Positions 1-5,534 of a DNA stretch of 5,797 bases are shown in pieces. This DNA comes from an uncultured Prosthecobacter sp. (GTDB lineage Bacteria; Verrucomicrobiota; Verrucomicrobiia; Verrucomicrobiales; Verrucomicrobiaceae): positions 1-5,797 of the forward strand of contig CANNUR010000194.1 in assembly GCA_947523045.1 (NCBI GenBank), in the 5' to 3' direction. A program made the position numbers and the translations under genes. Below the pieces are notes generated by a model that was not told where the DNA came from, ran no database searches, and saw nothing but the letters and a program-made list of their open reading frames with translations. Numbering within the stretch: the stretch's first letter is position 1; the number at the start of each line of letters is the position of its first letter.

Positions 1-305
1 GTACCATGATCGAGGTTGAAGCCGCGCAGGACGTACTGGTTGGCCTTGCCGCCGCCGGCGTGCTGGGTGATGACCATGCCCGGGATGGTTTCAAGGATCT
101 CGCCGCGGCGCAGCAGCGGGCGCGAGAGAAAATCCTCCTGGGTGGCGATGCCTTTGGAGGCGGTGTCCGTGATGCCGAGCAGCGAGCGGGCCTTGCCCTC
201 GACGAGGACAGCAGGCAGCGGTGTGGCGGAAGTTTCAGGGGTCGCTTCTTGAGCGACGAGAGGGGCGGCGACAAGCGCCAGAGTGAAAAAGCGGGAAAAG
301 GTCAT
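1..305 (-). CDS. TonB-dependent outer-membrane receptor, N-terminal part (signal peptide and start of plug domain)
   Basis: Partial gene cut by the left edge; 101 full codons are visible from the ATG at 305-303. Residues 1-18 form a Sec signal peptide (MTFSRFFTLALVAAPLVA, then QEA). A low-complexity Thr/Pro stretch follows, then a possible TonB box near residues 31-37 (AVLVEG). The plug domain begins around residue 48: 'LRRGEILETIPGMVITQHA' (65-83) followed by GGGKANQYVLRGFNLDHG (84-101). The pattern 'ILETIPG' then 'LRGFN' is diagnostic of the TonB plug that closes outer-membrane beta-barrels. Such receptors import siderophores, metals, vitamins or glycans using energy from TonB-ExbB-ExbD. 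The barrel, which would indicate the substrate, lies outside the window. No Shine-Dalgarno sequence precedes the start; the 5' region is instead the 3' arm of an 11-bp inverted repeat. It is the last visible gene of a four-gene same-strand cluster. Confidence 0.9.
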   Translation of the reverse strand, partial: MTFSRFFTLALVAAPLVAQEATPETSATPLPAVLVEGKARSLLGITDTASKGIATQEDFLSRPLLRRGEILETIPGMVITQHAGGGKANQYVLRGFNLDHG

Positions 306-314
306 GAGGCAATG

Positions 315-423
315 GAGTTGAAGACAGGAAGTCGCCGCCCATCGGGCGACGTGCCGCGCGACCGGTGTGGTCGCGACAGCAGGCAGGAGCGCGCCGCGTT
401 GGCGGGGCGCAGGTCTTCAACTC
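315..423 (-). promoter_or_regulatory. Predicted structured RNA leader upstream of the TonB receptor gene
   Basis: Plus-strand bases 315-325 (GAGTTGAAGAC) are the exact reverse complement of 413-423, an 11-bp perfect inverted repeat of mixed base composition. On the minus-strand RNA this closes a domain of about 109 nt. Inside are three hairpins: a stem near 394-412 (CCGC/GCGG, loop CAAC, extended by GCG/CGC across a bulge); a 7-bp stem 357-363/369-375 (CGCGACC/GGTCGCG, loop 364-368), possibly extended by TGCC/GGCA; and a 6-bp stem 331-336/345-350 (GTCGCC/GGCGAC). The 5' arm contains the stop codon (417-419) of the upstream small gene, and the 3' arm ends 9 nt before the receptor ATG. Pairing would therefore mask the receptor initiation region, and a ribosome finishing the upstream gene would open it. 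I see no cobalamin-riboswitch box. It could also be a terminator/attenuator or a small palindromic element; the regulatory role is inference. Confidence 0.4.
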
Positions 424-812
424 AGCCGCGGTGGCGGCAGGGGCGGCGCCTGGCCAAGGCGTGGCGGCGGCGGGTCATGCCGTCCAGCATGGCCGAGAGT
501 CACGGCAACCGGAGGATGCACGCGCAGGGGTGTCAGCTCGGCAAGGGTCCAGGACAGATCCTTCTTGGCCTTGACTGGTGCTGTTGGCAGGGGCCGCGGC
601 TCGGCTGGCTGGCCGTCCTCACCCACGTCGGCCACCGGCAGACCGGCGACCTCCAATCGCACCAGCGCGGCGACGACGCGTCGCTCCAGCACGTCATCGC
701 CCTCGGCCAAGCCGCCGGCGAGCAGCAGCAGGCCGAGCACGGCCGGTCCCGCCAGCACTTGCAGCAGGGCAAGCAGGCAGAGGCTGCGGTGATGGCGCTG
801 GAGGAAGGACAT
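417..812 (-). CDS. Small hypothetical membrane or exported protein, 131 aa, proline-rich C-terminus
   Basis: The ATG is at 812-810 and the TGA at 419-417. I do not recognise the family. Residues 1-10 are basic and histidine-containing (RHHR at 6-9). Residues 11-36 are strongly hydrophobic (LCLLALLQVLAG, then LGLLLLAGGLA), giving one membrane segment or an uncleaved signal anchor. Residues 37-57 are charged and probably helical. Residues 68-84 are rich in Pro and Lys, and the tail 99-131 is rich in His and Pro (HPP, GHAGRHD, then nine prolines in residues 114-128). Codon use is GC-rich at third positions throughout, supporting real coding. There is no Shine-Dalgarno sequence; the leader is pyrimidine-rich. 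A longer in-frame reading exists upstream but would overlap the 100-aa gene and lacks protein-like composition. It lies 52 nt after that gene and 111 nt before the receptor; its stop is in the 5' arm of the inverted repeat. A small metal-handling accessory protein is possible but weakly supported. Confidence 0.6.
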   Translation of the reverse strand: MSFLQRHHRSLCLLALLQVLAGPAVLGLLLLAGGLAEGDDVLERRVVAALVRLEVAGLPVADVGEDGQPAEPRPLPTAPVKAKKDLSWTLAELTPLRVHPPVAVTLGHAGRHDPPPPRLGQAPPLPPPRLS

Positions 813-864
813 GCGGGAGGTGAAGATGAAATGGAGCGCTGAAGCTGACTCGCAACCCAAGAAT

Positions 865-1167
865 TCAGGACGGCAGCATCGCCGTGACCCGGCGCTTCCA
901 ACTGGCAAAGATGTCGCTGGCCAGCGCATGCGCCTCCTCGGCCCCGACATGTTCGGTGACCGTTTCCGCGGCTGGCAGCCAGTCCGGCTGAGAGGTTTCG
1001 CCAATGTGATCCTGTCGCTCCGCGCGCAGAAAAGCGCTGAGCCGCACGGTCAGGATCTGACGGGCGCGATCGTGCCCGGCTTCGGCCTCGGCGCAGACCT
1101 CGTAGGGTTCGCCGTCGCGCTCGATCGTGGCGAGCACCTGGGTGGCATCGAGCAGGCGGTGTTGCAT
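865..1167 (-). CDS. Small hypothetical cytoplasmic protein, 100 aa
   Basis: The ATG is at 1167-1165 and the TGA at 867-865. I do not recognise the family. There is no signal peptide or membrane segment, and it carries a single cysteine (C25). Residues 1-45 have alternating polar and hydrophobic patterns suggesting beta strands (e.g. QVLATIERDGEPYEV, then QILTVRL). Residues 46-70 are loop-like with a DWLP motif, and residues 74-97 look like an amphipathic helix (AEEAHALASDIF, then WKRRV). It starts 10 nt after the stop codon of the two-domain hydrolase gene. Its ribosome site GAGGA (complement of 1175-1179, 7 nt before the ATG) overlaps that upstream TGA, which strongly suggests translational coupling in one operon and supports this start. 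A cytoplasmic protein tied to a secreted enzyme could be a regulator or binding partner, but nothing in the sequence names a function. Confidence 0.7.
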   Translation of the reverse strand: MQHRLLDATQVLATIERDGEPYEVCAEAEAGHDRARQILTVRLSAFLRAERQDHIGETSQPDWLPAAETVTEHVGAEEAHALASDIFASWKRRVTAMLPS

Positions 1168-1177
1168 GGCGGCATCC

Positions 1178-2860
1178 TCAGCGACCGGCGTGACGGGCGA
1201 TGAACTCGACGATGGGCGTGCTGTCGTCGAGCCCGTGCGGGTGGTGACCGACCCCGGATTTGGCGATCAGGGTGATGTCGCCGCCGAGGGCGCGGTAGCG
1301 TTCGGCGATGAGGCCGGTATTTTCCTCCCAGGGCACCACATCATCGGCATCGCCATAGACATGCAGCAGTGGCACAGCGGCTTGCGCCAGGGGGGCCAAA
1401 TTGTCGACCGGATTCACCTTCGCCGCCAGCGCCGCAGCCTCGTCGGCAAAGCCCCAGAGTTCGAGCACGCGCGCCCAGTTCTTTGGGTCTCCCCTGCCCT
1501 TGCCCTTGCCGCCGGGCCAGCTCTTGAAATCGCAGACGGGGGCGTCGGCATAGATGCAGGCGACCTTGTCCGGGTTGGCGATGGCCCAGTTGTAGCAGTA
1601 CAGGCCGCCGCGGCTCAGGCCGACCAGGGCCGGTTTGGCAGCGAGACCATAGCGACCGGTCAATTCGCGATGGAAGCTGTTCCAATGCTGCACCGCCTTC
1701 GGCGAACCGAGCAGGTCCGGCACCTTCAGGTAGGCGATGTGGAAACCGCGACCGAGCAGGGCGATGTCGGGCGCCGGTTTGTGACCGAAGAACTCGCCGT
1801 GCCAGACCCAGGGCCGCCCCGGGGCGGCCTGCTTCGGCACGACCACGGTGGCCGGCTGACCGTCCACTTCGAAGTCGTGGCGGGCGTAGCCATTCCAGTC
1901 GCTGACCTTGCCGGGAAAACCGCCGGCCTGCCCGCGCGCCAAGCGTCGGGCCTCGGCATCGAACACCGCCGCCTTCGCCTGCGCTTCCGCCAGCGGCAGG
2001 CCGGCCTTGACGCCGGGACGCTGGTGCCCCGTCGCCGTCAGCCAGGCGTCGCGCAGCAGCAGTTGCTTCTGCTTCACCTGTTCAAAGATCGCCGCGCCGT
2101 TCGGATGTGCGGGCAGGCCGGCGTCATCGACCTTCAGCCCCCATTCGGCGAGCAGGGGTCGCGCCATGACCAGGTGGCCCTCGGTGTTGGGATGGATGCC
2201 ATCCTTGGCGTAGCTGAAGCCAGGGTCGGCGCTTCGGCGACCGGCCAGCGCGGCGGTCATGGCGCCATGCACGTCAAGCACGCGCCAGCCCTGGGAACGC
2301 TGGTCGAGCAGCCAGCGCGCGTAGGCGGCGAGCACCTCGTCATAACCGGCGTAGGGCTTGGGATAGGCGTCGAGACCGGCCGGCAGCACGCGCTCGGCGA
2401 TCGGGCGCGGATCGAACACCGGCGGTGTCAGGTGCAGGATCTCCGCGCCGGCAGCGGCGACCTTGGCGCGCAGCTTGACCATGCCTTCGCGGTGGGCACG
2501 GGTGCGCGCCTCGTCGAGCGGGTGGTAGATGCCGTCGTTCATGCCGTAGCAGGCGATGACCAGCTCCGGTTTCACCGCGGCGAGCACGCGATCGAGCCGC
2601 TCGTGCAGATCGGGGCGCGGGAATTGGCCGTTGGCATGGCCTTCTTCCGAAAGGCCCGAAACGGTCTCGCTCGCCAAGCCGAGATTGAGCACCTCCCAGG
2701 CCGTGTCCGGATGATCCGCGAGGAGCGCCGCCTCGACAATCTGCACGTAGGTGCCGCCGTAGGTGATGCTGTCGCCAAGGAACAGCAGGCGTTTCTGCGC
2801 CGGCGGCGCAGCGGCCAGGGTGACGGCCAGACCAAGGACCAGGAGGAGGGAGCGGATCAT
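1178..2860 (-). CDS. Exported two-domain hydrolase: SGNH/GDSL esterase fused to an alpha/beta hydrolase
   Basis: A 560-residue protein. I chose the ATG at 2860-2858 because GGAAG lies 5 nt upstream; an in-frame TTG four codons earlier (2872) is less likely. Residues 1-18 form a signal peptide ending TLAAA, so the enzyme should act in the periplasm or outside the cell. Domain 1 (about 24-245) is an SGNH hydrolase: block I LGDS with nucleophile S31, block II glycine G61 (NLG), block III GMND with N108, and block V DGIHPN with D220 and H223. Domain 2 (about 320-556) is an alpha/beta hydrolase: nucleophile elbow GLSRGG with S416, likely acid D506 in GDADDVVP, and likely base H539 or H540 in GVGHHPHGL. 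Both catalytic sets look intact. SGNH enzymes commonly cleave acetyl or other esters, and alpha/beta partners of this type resemble carbohydrate-ester or prolyl-oligopeptidase-like hydrolases, so deacylation of a polysaccharide is a reasonable inference. It is the first gene of the minus-strand cluster and is divergent from the TPR peptidase gene. Confidence 0.9.
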   Translation of the reverse strand: MIRSLLLVLGLAVTLAAAPPAQKRLLFLGDSITYGGTYVQIVEAALLADHPDTAWEVLNLGLASETVSGLSEEGHANGQFPRPDLHERLDRVLAAVKPELVIACYGMNDGIYHPLDEARTRAHREGMVKLRAKVAAAGAEILHLTPPVFDPRPIAERVLPAGLDAYPKPYAGYDEVLAAYARWLLDQRSQGWRVLDVHGAMTAALAGRRSADPGFSYAKDGIHPNTEGHLVMARPLLAEWGLKVDDAGLPAHPNGAAIFEQVKQKQLLLRDAWLTATGHQRPGVKAGLPLAEAQAKAAVFDAEARRLARGQAGGFPGKVSDWNGYARHDFEVDGQPATVVVPKQAAPGRPWVWHGEFFGHKPAPDIALLGRGFHIAYLKVPDLLGSPKAVQHWNSFHRELTGRYGLAAKPALVGLSRGGLYCYNWAIANPDKVACIYADAPVCDFKSWPGGKGKGRGDPKNWARVLELWGFADEAAALAAKVNPVDNLAPLAQAAVPLLHVYGDADDVVPWEENTGLIAERYRALGGDITLIAKSGVGHHPHGLDDSTPIVEFIARHAGR

Positions 2861-2958
2861 GCGAACTTCCAATACGGCGCGGTCGCCGGTGAGTCATCAG
2901 GGATTTGCGCCCGCAGTTTTTGCGCGACAATCGCCCCCGCTGCCGCGTTGGATGGAGG
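2861..2958. promoter_or_regulatory. Divergent intergenic spacer, probable promoters for both flanking genes
   Basis: These 98 bases separate two divergent start codons, so at least one promoter each way is expected if neither gene is transcribed from elsewhere. On the plus strand a weak candidate is TTTGCG (2904-2909), a 16-base spacer, then GACAAT (2926-2931). On the minus strand TTGTCG (complement of 2925-2930) with a poor -10 is even weaker. The heptamer TTTGCGC occurs twice, at 2904-2910 and 2919-2925, 15 bp apart, and a 7-bp palindrome TGAGTCA lies at 2890-2896; either could be a protein-binding site or chance. A local AT-richer patch around 2901-2931 supports a regulatory role. Confidence 0.35.
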
Positions 2959-5511
2959 ATGACGCGCCGCCTTCTTCCGCTTCTGGCCGGGCTGCTCCTG
3001 GCCCTGCCCCTCCCCGGCGCCGGCCAGCAACTCGACCTCGAACAGCTCTTCGAGGAACGCAACCTGGGGCCGGTCGCCCACCTGCTGGAGACCGGCGACT
3101 ACGAACTCTGCGCGCGCATCTGCGAAGCCGCGGTCGAGCGCGGCCTGAAAGCGCCCGACTGGCGTCGCCTGCGCGTGCGCGCCCTCATGGAATTGGGGGG
3201 GCGCGAGGTGGAGGCGCGCGACGCGGTGCAGCTGGCGATGAAGACCTTCCCTGGCGATCTGGAACTGCTGCTGCTTCAGCACGACAACGCCCTGCGCCTG
3301 GGGCGGCGCGACCTCGCCGATCAGGCCCTGCGCGACATCGATGCGGCGGCACGTGCCAAGCCCGCCAAGGCGAGGAGTGCGGCCGATTGGGTGGTGCTCG
3401 GCAAGGCCGCGCTCGCCCTTGGTGCCGATCCGCGCAAGGTCATTGCCCAATATTATCAGGTTGCCCAAAAGCAGGATGCCAAGCTCGAGGCCGCCTGGCT
3501 GGCCGAGGGTGAACTGGCCCTGGCCAAGCACGATCCGCAGCGGGCGGCCGAGGTGTTCCGGGCCGGGCTCAAGGCCCATGGCGAAACCACCGGCCTGCGC
3601 TTTGGCCTGGCGCGCGCCTTTGCCGGCAGCGATGGCAAAAAAGAGGCGGAAAACCTCAACCGCGTGCTCGAGATCAACCCCGTTCATGCCGGCGCCCTGC
3701 TGCTGCGGGCGGAAAGCCTGATCCGCGCCGAAAAGTTCCTCGATGCCGAGGGCGCGATCCAGAAGGTGCTCGACCTGCGCGAGAACCATCCCGAGGCCTG
3801 GGCCCTGCGCGCCGCCATTGCCCGGCTGAACGCCGCCGATGAAGCCAAGTTCAGCCGCGCCCGCGACGCCGGCCTGCAGCTCTGGGAGCAGAATCCGGCG
3901 GTCGATCATGTCATCGGCCGCGTGCTGTCGCGAGCCTACCGTTTCGCCGAGGGCGCCGAGCACCAGCGCCGCGCACTCGCCTTCAGCAGCGCCTACCTGC
4001 CCGCCAAGGTGCAGCTCTGCCACGACCTGCTGCGCCTGGGCGAGGAGGACGAAGCCTGGAAACTCGCCGCTGCCATCCGCGCCGAGGACGCCTTCGATGT
4101 GCAGGCCCACAACGTCGGCCGGCTCGAGGCGCAGATGCGCGGCTTTGCCACCCAGCGGGCCGACAACTTTGTCCTGAAGATGCCGGCGCGCGACTGGCCG
4201 GTTTATGGCAGCCGCGCCCTGGAACTGCTCCGCGAGGCCAAGGCCCAGCTCGGTGCCAAGTATGGCCTGGAGCAGAAGCGGCCGGTGCTCGTCGAGTTCT
4301 TCGATTCCCAGCAGGATTTCGCCATCCGCACCTTTGGCAGCCTCGGCGGCCAGGGCCTGCTCGGCGTCTGCTTTGGCACGGTCATCACCATGAACAGCCC
4401 GGGCAGCCTGGCGCATGGCCGCAACAACTGGGAGGCCACGCTCTGGCACGAGTACTGCCACGTCGTCACCCTCAGCCTGACGCAGAACAAGATGCCGCGC
4501 TGGCTGAGCGAAGGCATCAGCGTGCACGAGGAAAGCCTGCGCGACCCCGCCTGGGGCATGCGCATGAATGCGGAATTCCGTCGCTTCATCCTTGAGGAGG
4601 ATGCCGCCCTGCCGGTCAGCCAGCTCAGTGCCGCCTTCCTCAATCCGCCCAGCCCGGAACACCTGTCCTTCGCCTATTACCAGTCGAGCTTGGTGGTCGG
4701 CTATCTGGTCGATCGCTTCGGCCAGCAGGCCCTGCGCGGCGTGCTCGCCGATCTGGCGGCGGGGCGACGTGTCAACGAGGCGATCGCCGCCCACACTGAG
4801 CCGATGGAGACCCTGGAGAAGGACTTCGAGCGTCATTTGAAGGGACTGGCGCGCGCCTTCGGAGCCGGGGCCGATTGGGGCAAGCCCGGGCCGGAGGAGG
4901 TTAACCCGCTCGATGCCGCCTCACTGGCGGCCTACCGGGACAAACATCCCGACAATCTCTGGGCCCTGCGTCTCGCCCTGAGTGGGCATCTCGATGGCCA
5001 GCGCTGGGACGAGGCGTTGGCGCTGGCCGGGAAGTTGACCGAGCTGCTGCCGGAGGATTTCAGTGCCGAGGGTGGCCATGCCCTGCAGGCGCTGATTCTC
5101 GACAAGCTCGGCCGCACGGATGAACGACGCGAGGTGCTGCGGCGCATCGCGGCGGGTGAACCCTCGGCCATGGCGATTTTTCAGGAGTTGATCGAGCACG
5201 ACGCCGCGGCTGGCGACTGGCCGACCGTGCGTCAGAACGCGGCGAGGGCGCTGGCGTTAAACCCCTTCCTGCCCGGGCCGCAGCGTGCACTGGCCGAGGC
5301 GGCCGAGGCCACGGGCGACACCGCGGCGGCAGTGGCTGCGCGCGAGCGCCTGCTCCGGCTTGATCCGGGCGGCGCGGCCCGACATCACTATCAACTCGCC
5401 GTGCTGCTGCGTGCCGGCGATCCGGCGCGCGGCAAGCGCCACCTGCTGGAAAGCCTGGCGCTGGCCCCGCGCTTTCGCGAGGGGCACAACCTGCTGCGCG
5501 ACTGGCCCTGA
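2959..5511 (+). CDS. Exported TPR protein with central peptidase MA-family zinc metallopeptidase domain
   Basis: An 850-residue protein. The ATG at 2959 gives a clean signal peptide (MTRRLLPLLAGLLLALPLPG, cleavage near residue 22). A TTG at 2905 is possible but adds an unlikely arginine-rich prefix. GGAGG directly abuts the ATG, so the ribosome site is unusual; GGA at 2950-2952 has normal spacing. Residues 30-400 are repeated helical pairs of TPR type (for example AWLAEGELALAKHD at 179-192, then ALLLRAESLI). Residues 440-635 form a gluzincin metallopeptidase domain: HEYCH at 497-501 supplies two zinc-binding histidines and the catalytic glutamate, and E518 in WLSEG is the likely third zinc ligand, as in the peptidase MA family. 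Residues 665-850 are further TPR-like helices. The TPR arms probably bind protein or peptidoglycan-linked partners in the periplasm while the centre cleaves peptides; the substrate is unknown. It is convergent with the Gre-factor gene, with 18 nt between stops. Confidence 0.88.
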   Translation: MTRRLLPLLAGLLLALPLPGAGQQLDLEQLFEERNLGPVAHLLETGDYELCARICEAAVERGLKAPDWRRLRVRALMELGGREVEARDAVQLAMKTFPGDLELLLLQHDNALRLGRRDLADQALRDIDAAARAKPAKARSAADWVVLGKAALALGADPRKVIAQYYQVAQKQDAKLEAAWLAEGELALAKHDPQRAAEVFRAGLKAHGETTGLRFGLARAFAGSDGKKEAENLNRVLEINPVHAGALLLRAESLIRAEKFLDAEGAIQKVLDLRENHPEAWALRAAIARLNAADEAKFSRARDAGLQLWEQNPAVDHVIGRVLSRAYRFAEGAEHQRRALAFSSAYLPAKVQLCHDLLRLGEEDEAWKLAAAIRAEDAFDVQAHNVGRLEAQMRGFATQRADNFVLKMPARDWPVYGSRALELLREAKAQLGAKYGLEQKRPVLVEFFDSQQDFAIRTFGSLGGQGLLGVCFGTVITMNSPGSLAHGRNNWEATLWHEYCHVVTLSLTQNKMPRWLSEGISVHEESLRDPAWGMRMNAEFRRFILEEDAALPVSQLSAAFLNPPSPEHLSFAYYQSSLVVGYLVDRFGQQALRGVLADLAAGRRVNEAIAAHTEPMETLEKDFERHLKGLARAFGAGADWGKPGPEEVNPLDAASLAAYRDKHPDNLWALRLALSGHLDGQRWDEALALAGKLTELLPEDFSAEGGHALQALILDKLGRTDERREVLRRIAAGEPSAMAIFQELIEHDAAAGDWPTVRQNAARALALNPFLPGPQRALAEAAEATGDTAAAVAARERLLRLDPGGAARHHYQLAVLLRAGDPARGKRHLLESLALAPRFREGHNLLRDWP

Positions 5512-5534
5512 CAGCCTGCTGAGCGGCTGTCAGG
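5507..5534. terminator. Inverted repeat between convergent genes, candidate bidirectional terminator
   Basis: CCTGACAGCC at 5507-5516 pairs perfectly with GGCTGTCAGG at 5525-5534, a 10-bp stem with an 8-nt loop. The left arm contains the TGA of the TPR peptidase gene (5509-5511) and the right arm contains the TGA of the Gre-factor gene (complement of 5530-5532). The position at the end of two converging genes suits a shared terminator. Neither side has a run of T residues, so it is not a classic intrinsic terminator and may act as an RNA 3' end stabiliser or with a termination factor. Confidence 0.5.

Noticed and set aside
306..416. Cobalamin riboswitch before the TonB receptor
   Set aside because: The region is too short and lacks the GCCACTG-type box expected of that class.
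315..423. Small mobile element (MITE-like) with 11-bp terminal inverted repeats
   Set aside because: No target-site duplication flanks it (CAATG on the left, AGCCG on the right), and no second copy is in the window. A genome-wide copy search could reopen this.
6..842. 278-codon plus-strand open frame at the left end
   Set aside because: It runs antisense to the TonB receptor start and to the 131-aa gene; its product is rich in Arg, Gly and Gln with no domain, whereas the minus-strand plug motif is unmistakable.
1495..1512. TGCCCT hexamer micro-repeat
   Set aside because: It encodes the lysine/glycine loop GGKGKGR of the alpha/beta hydrolase and is only about two and a half units long, so it is ordinary coding sequence.
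2870..2872. TTG as start of the two-domain hydrolase
   Set aside because: Only four codons upstream of an ATG that has GGAAG at good spacing and begins the signal peptide directly.
2905..2907. TTG as start of the TPR peptidase
   Set aside because: It would add 18 mostly polar, arginine-rich residues before a normal signal peptide and overlaps the likely promoter region; the ATG at 2959 is better.
1127..2962. 611-codon open frame on the plus strand antisense to the two-domain hydrolase
   Set aside because: The minus-strand frame has intact signal peptide, catalytic motifs and a ribosome site. The antisense frame has no recognisable domain and is the expected by-product of strong GC bias at third positions.
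2857..4836. 659-codon open frame on the minus strand antisense to the TPR peptidase
   Set aside because: The plus-strand frame has TPR repeats, HEYCH and a signal peptide. The antisense frame would overlap the 5' end of the hydrolase gene and shows only low-complexity composition.
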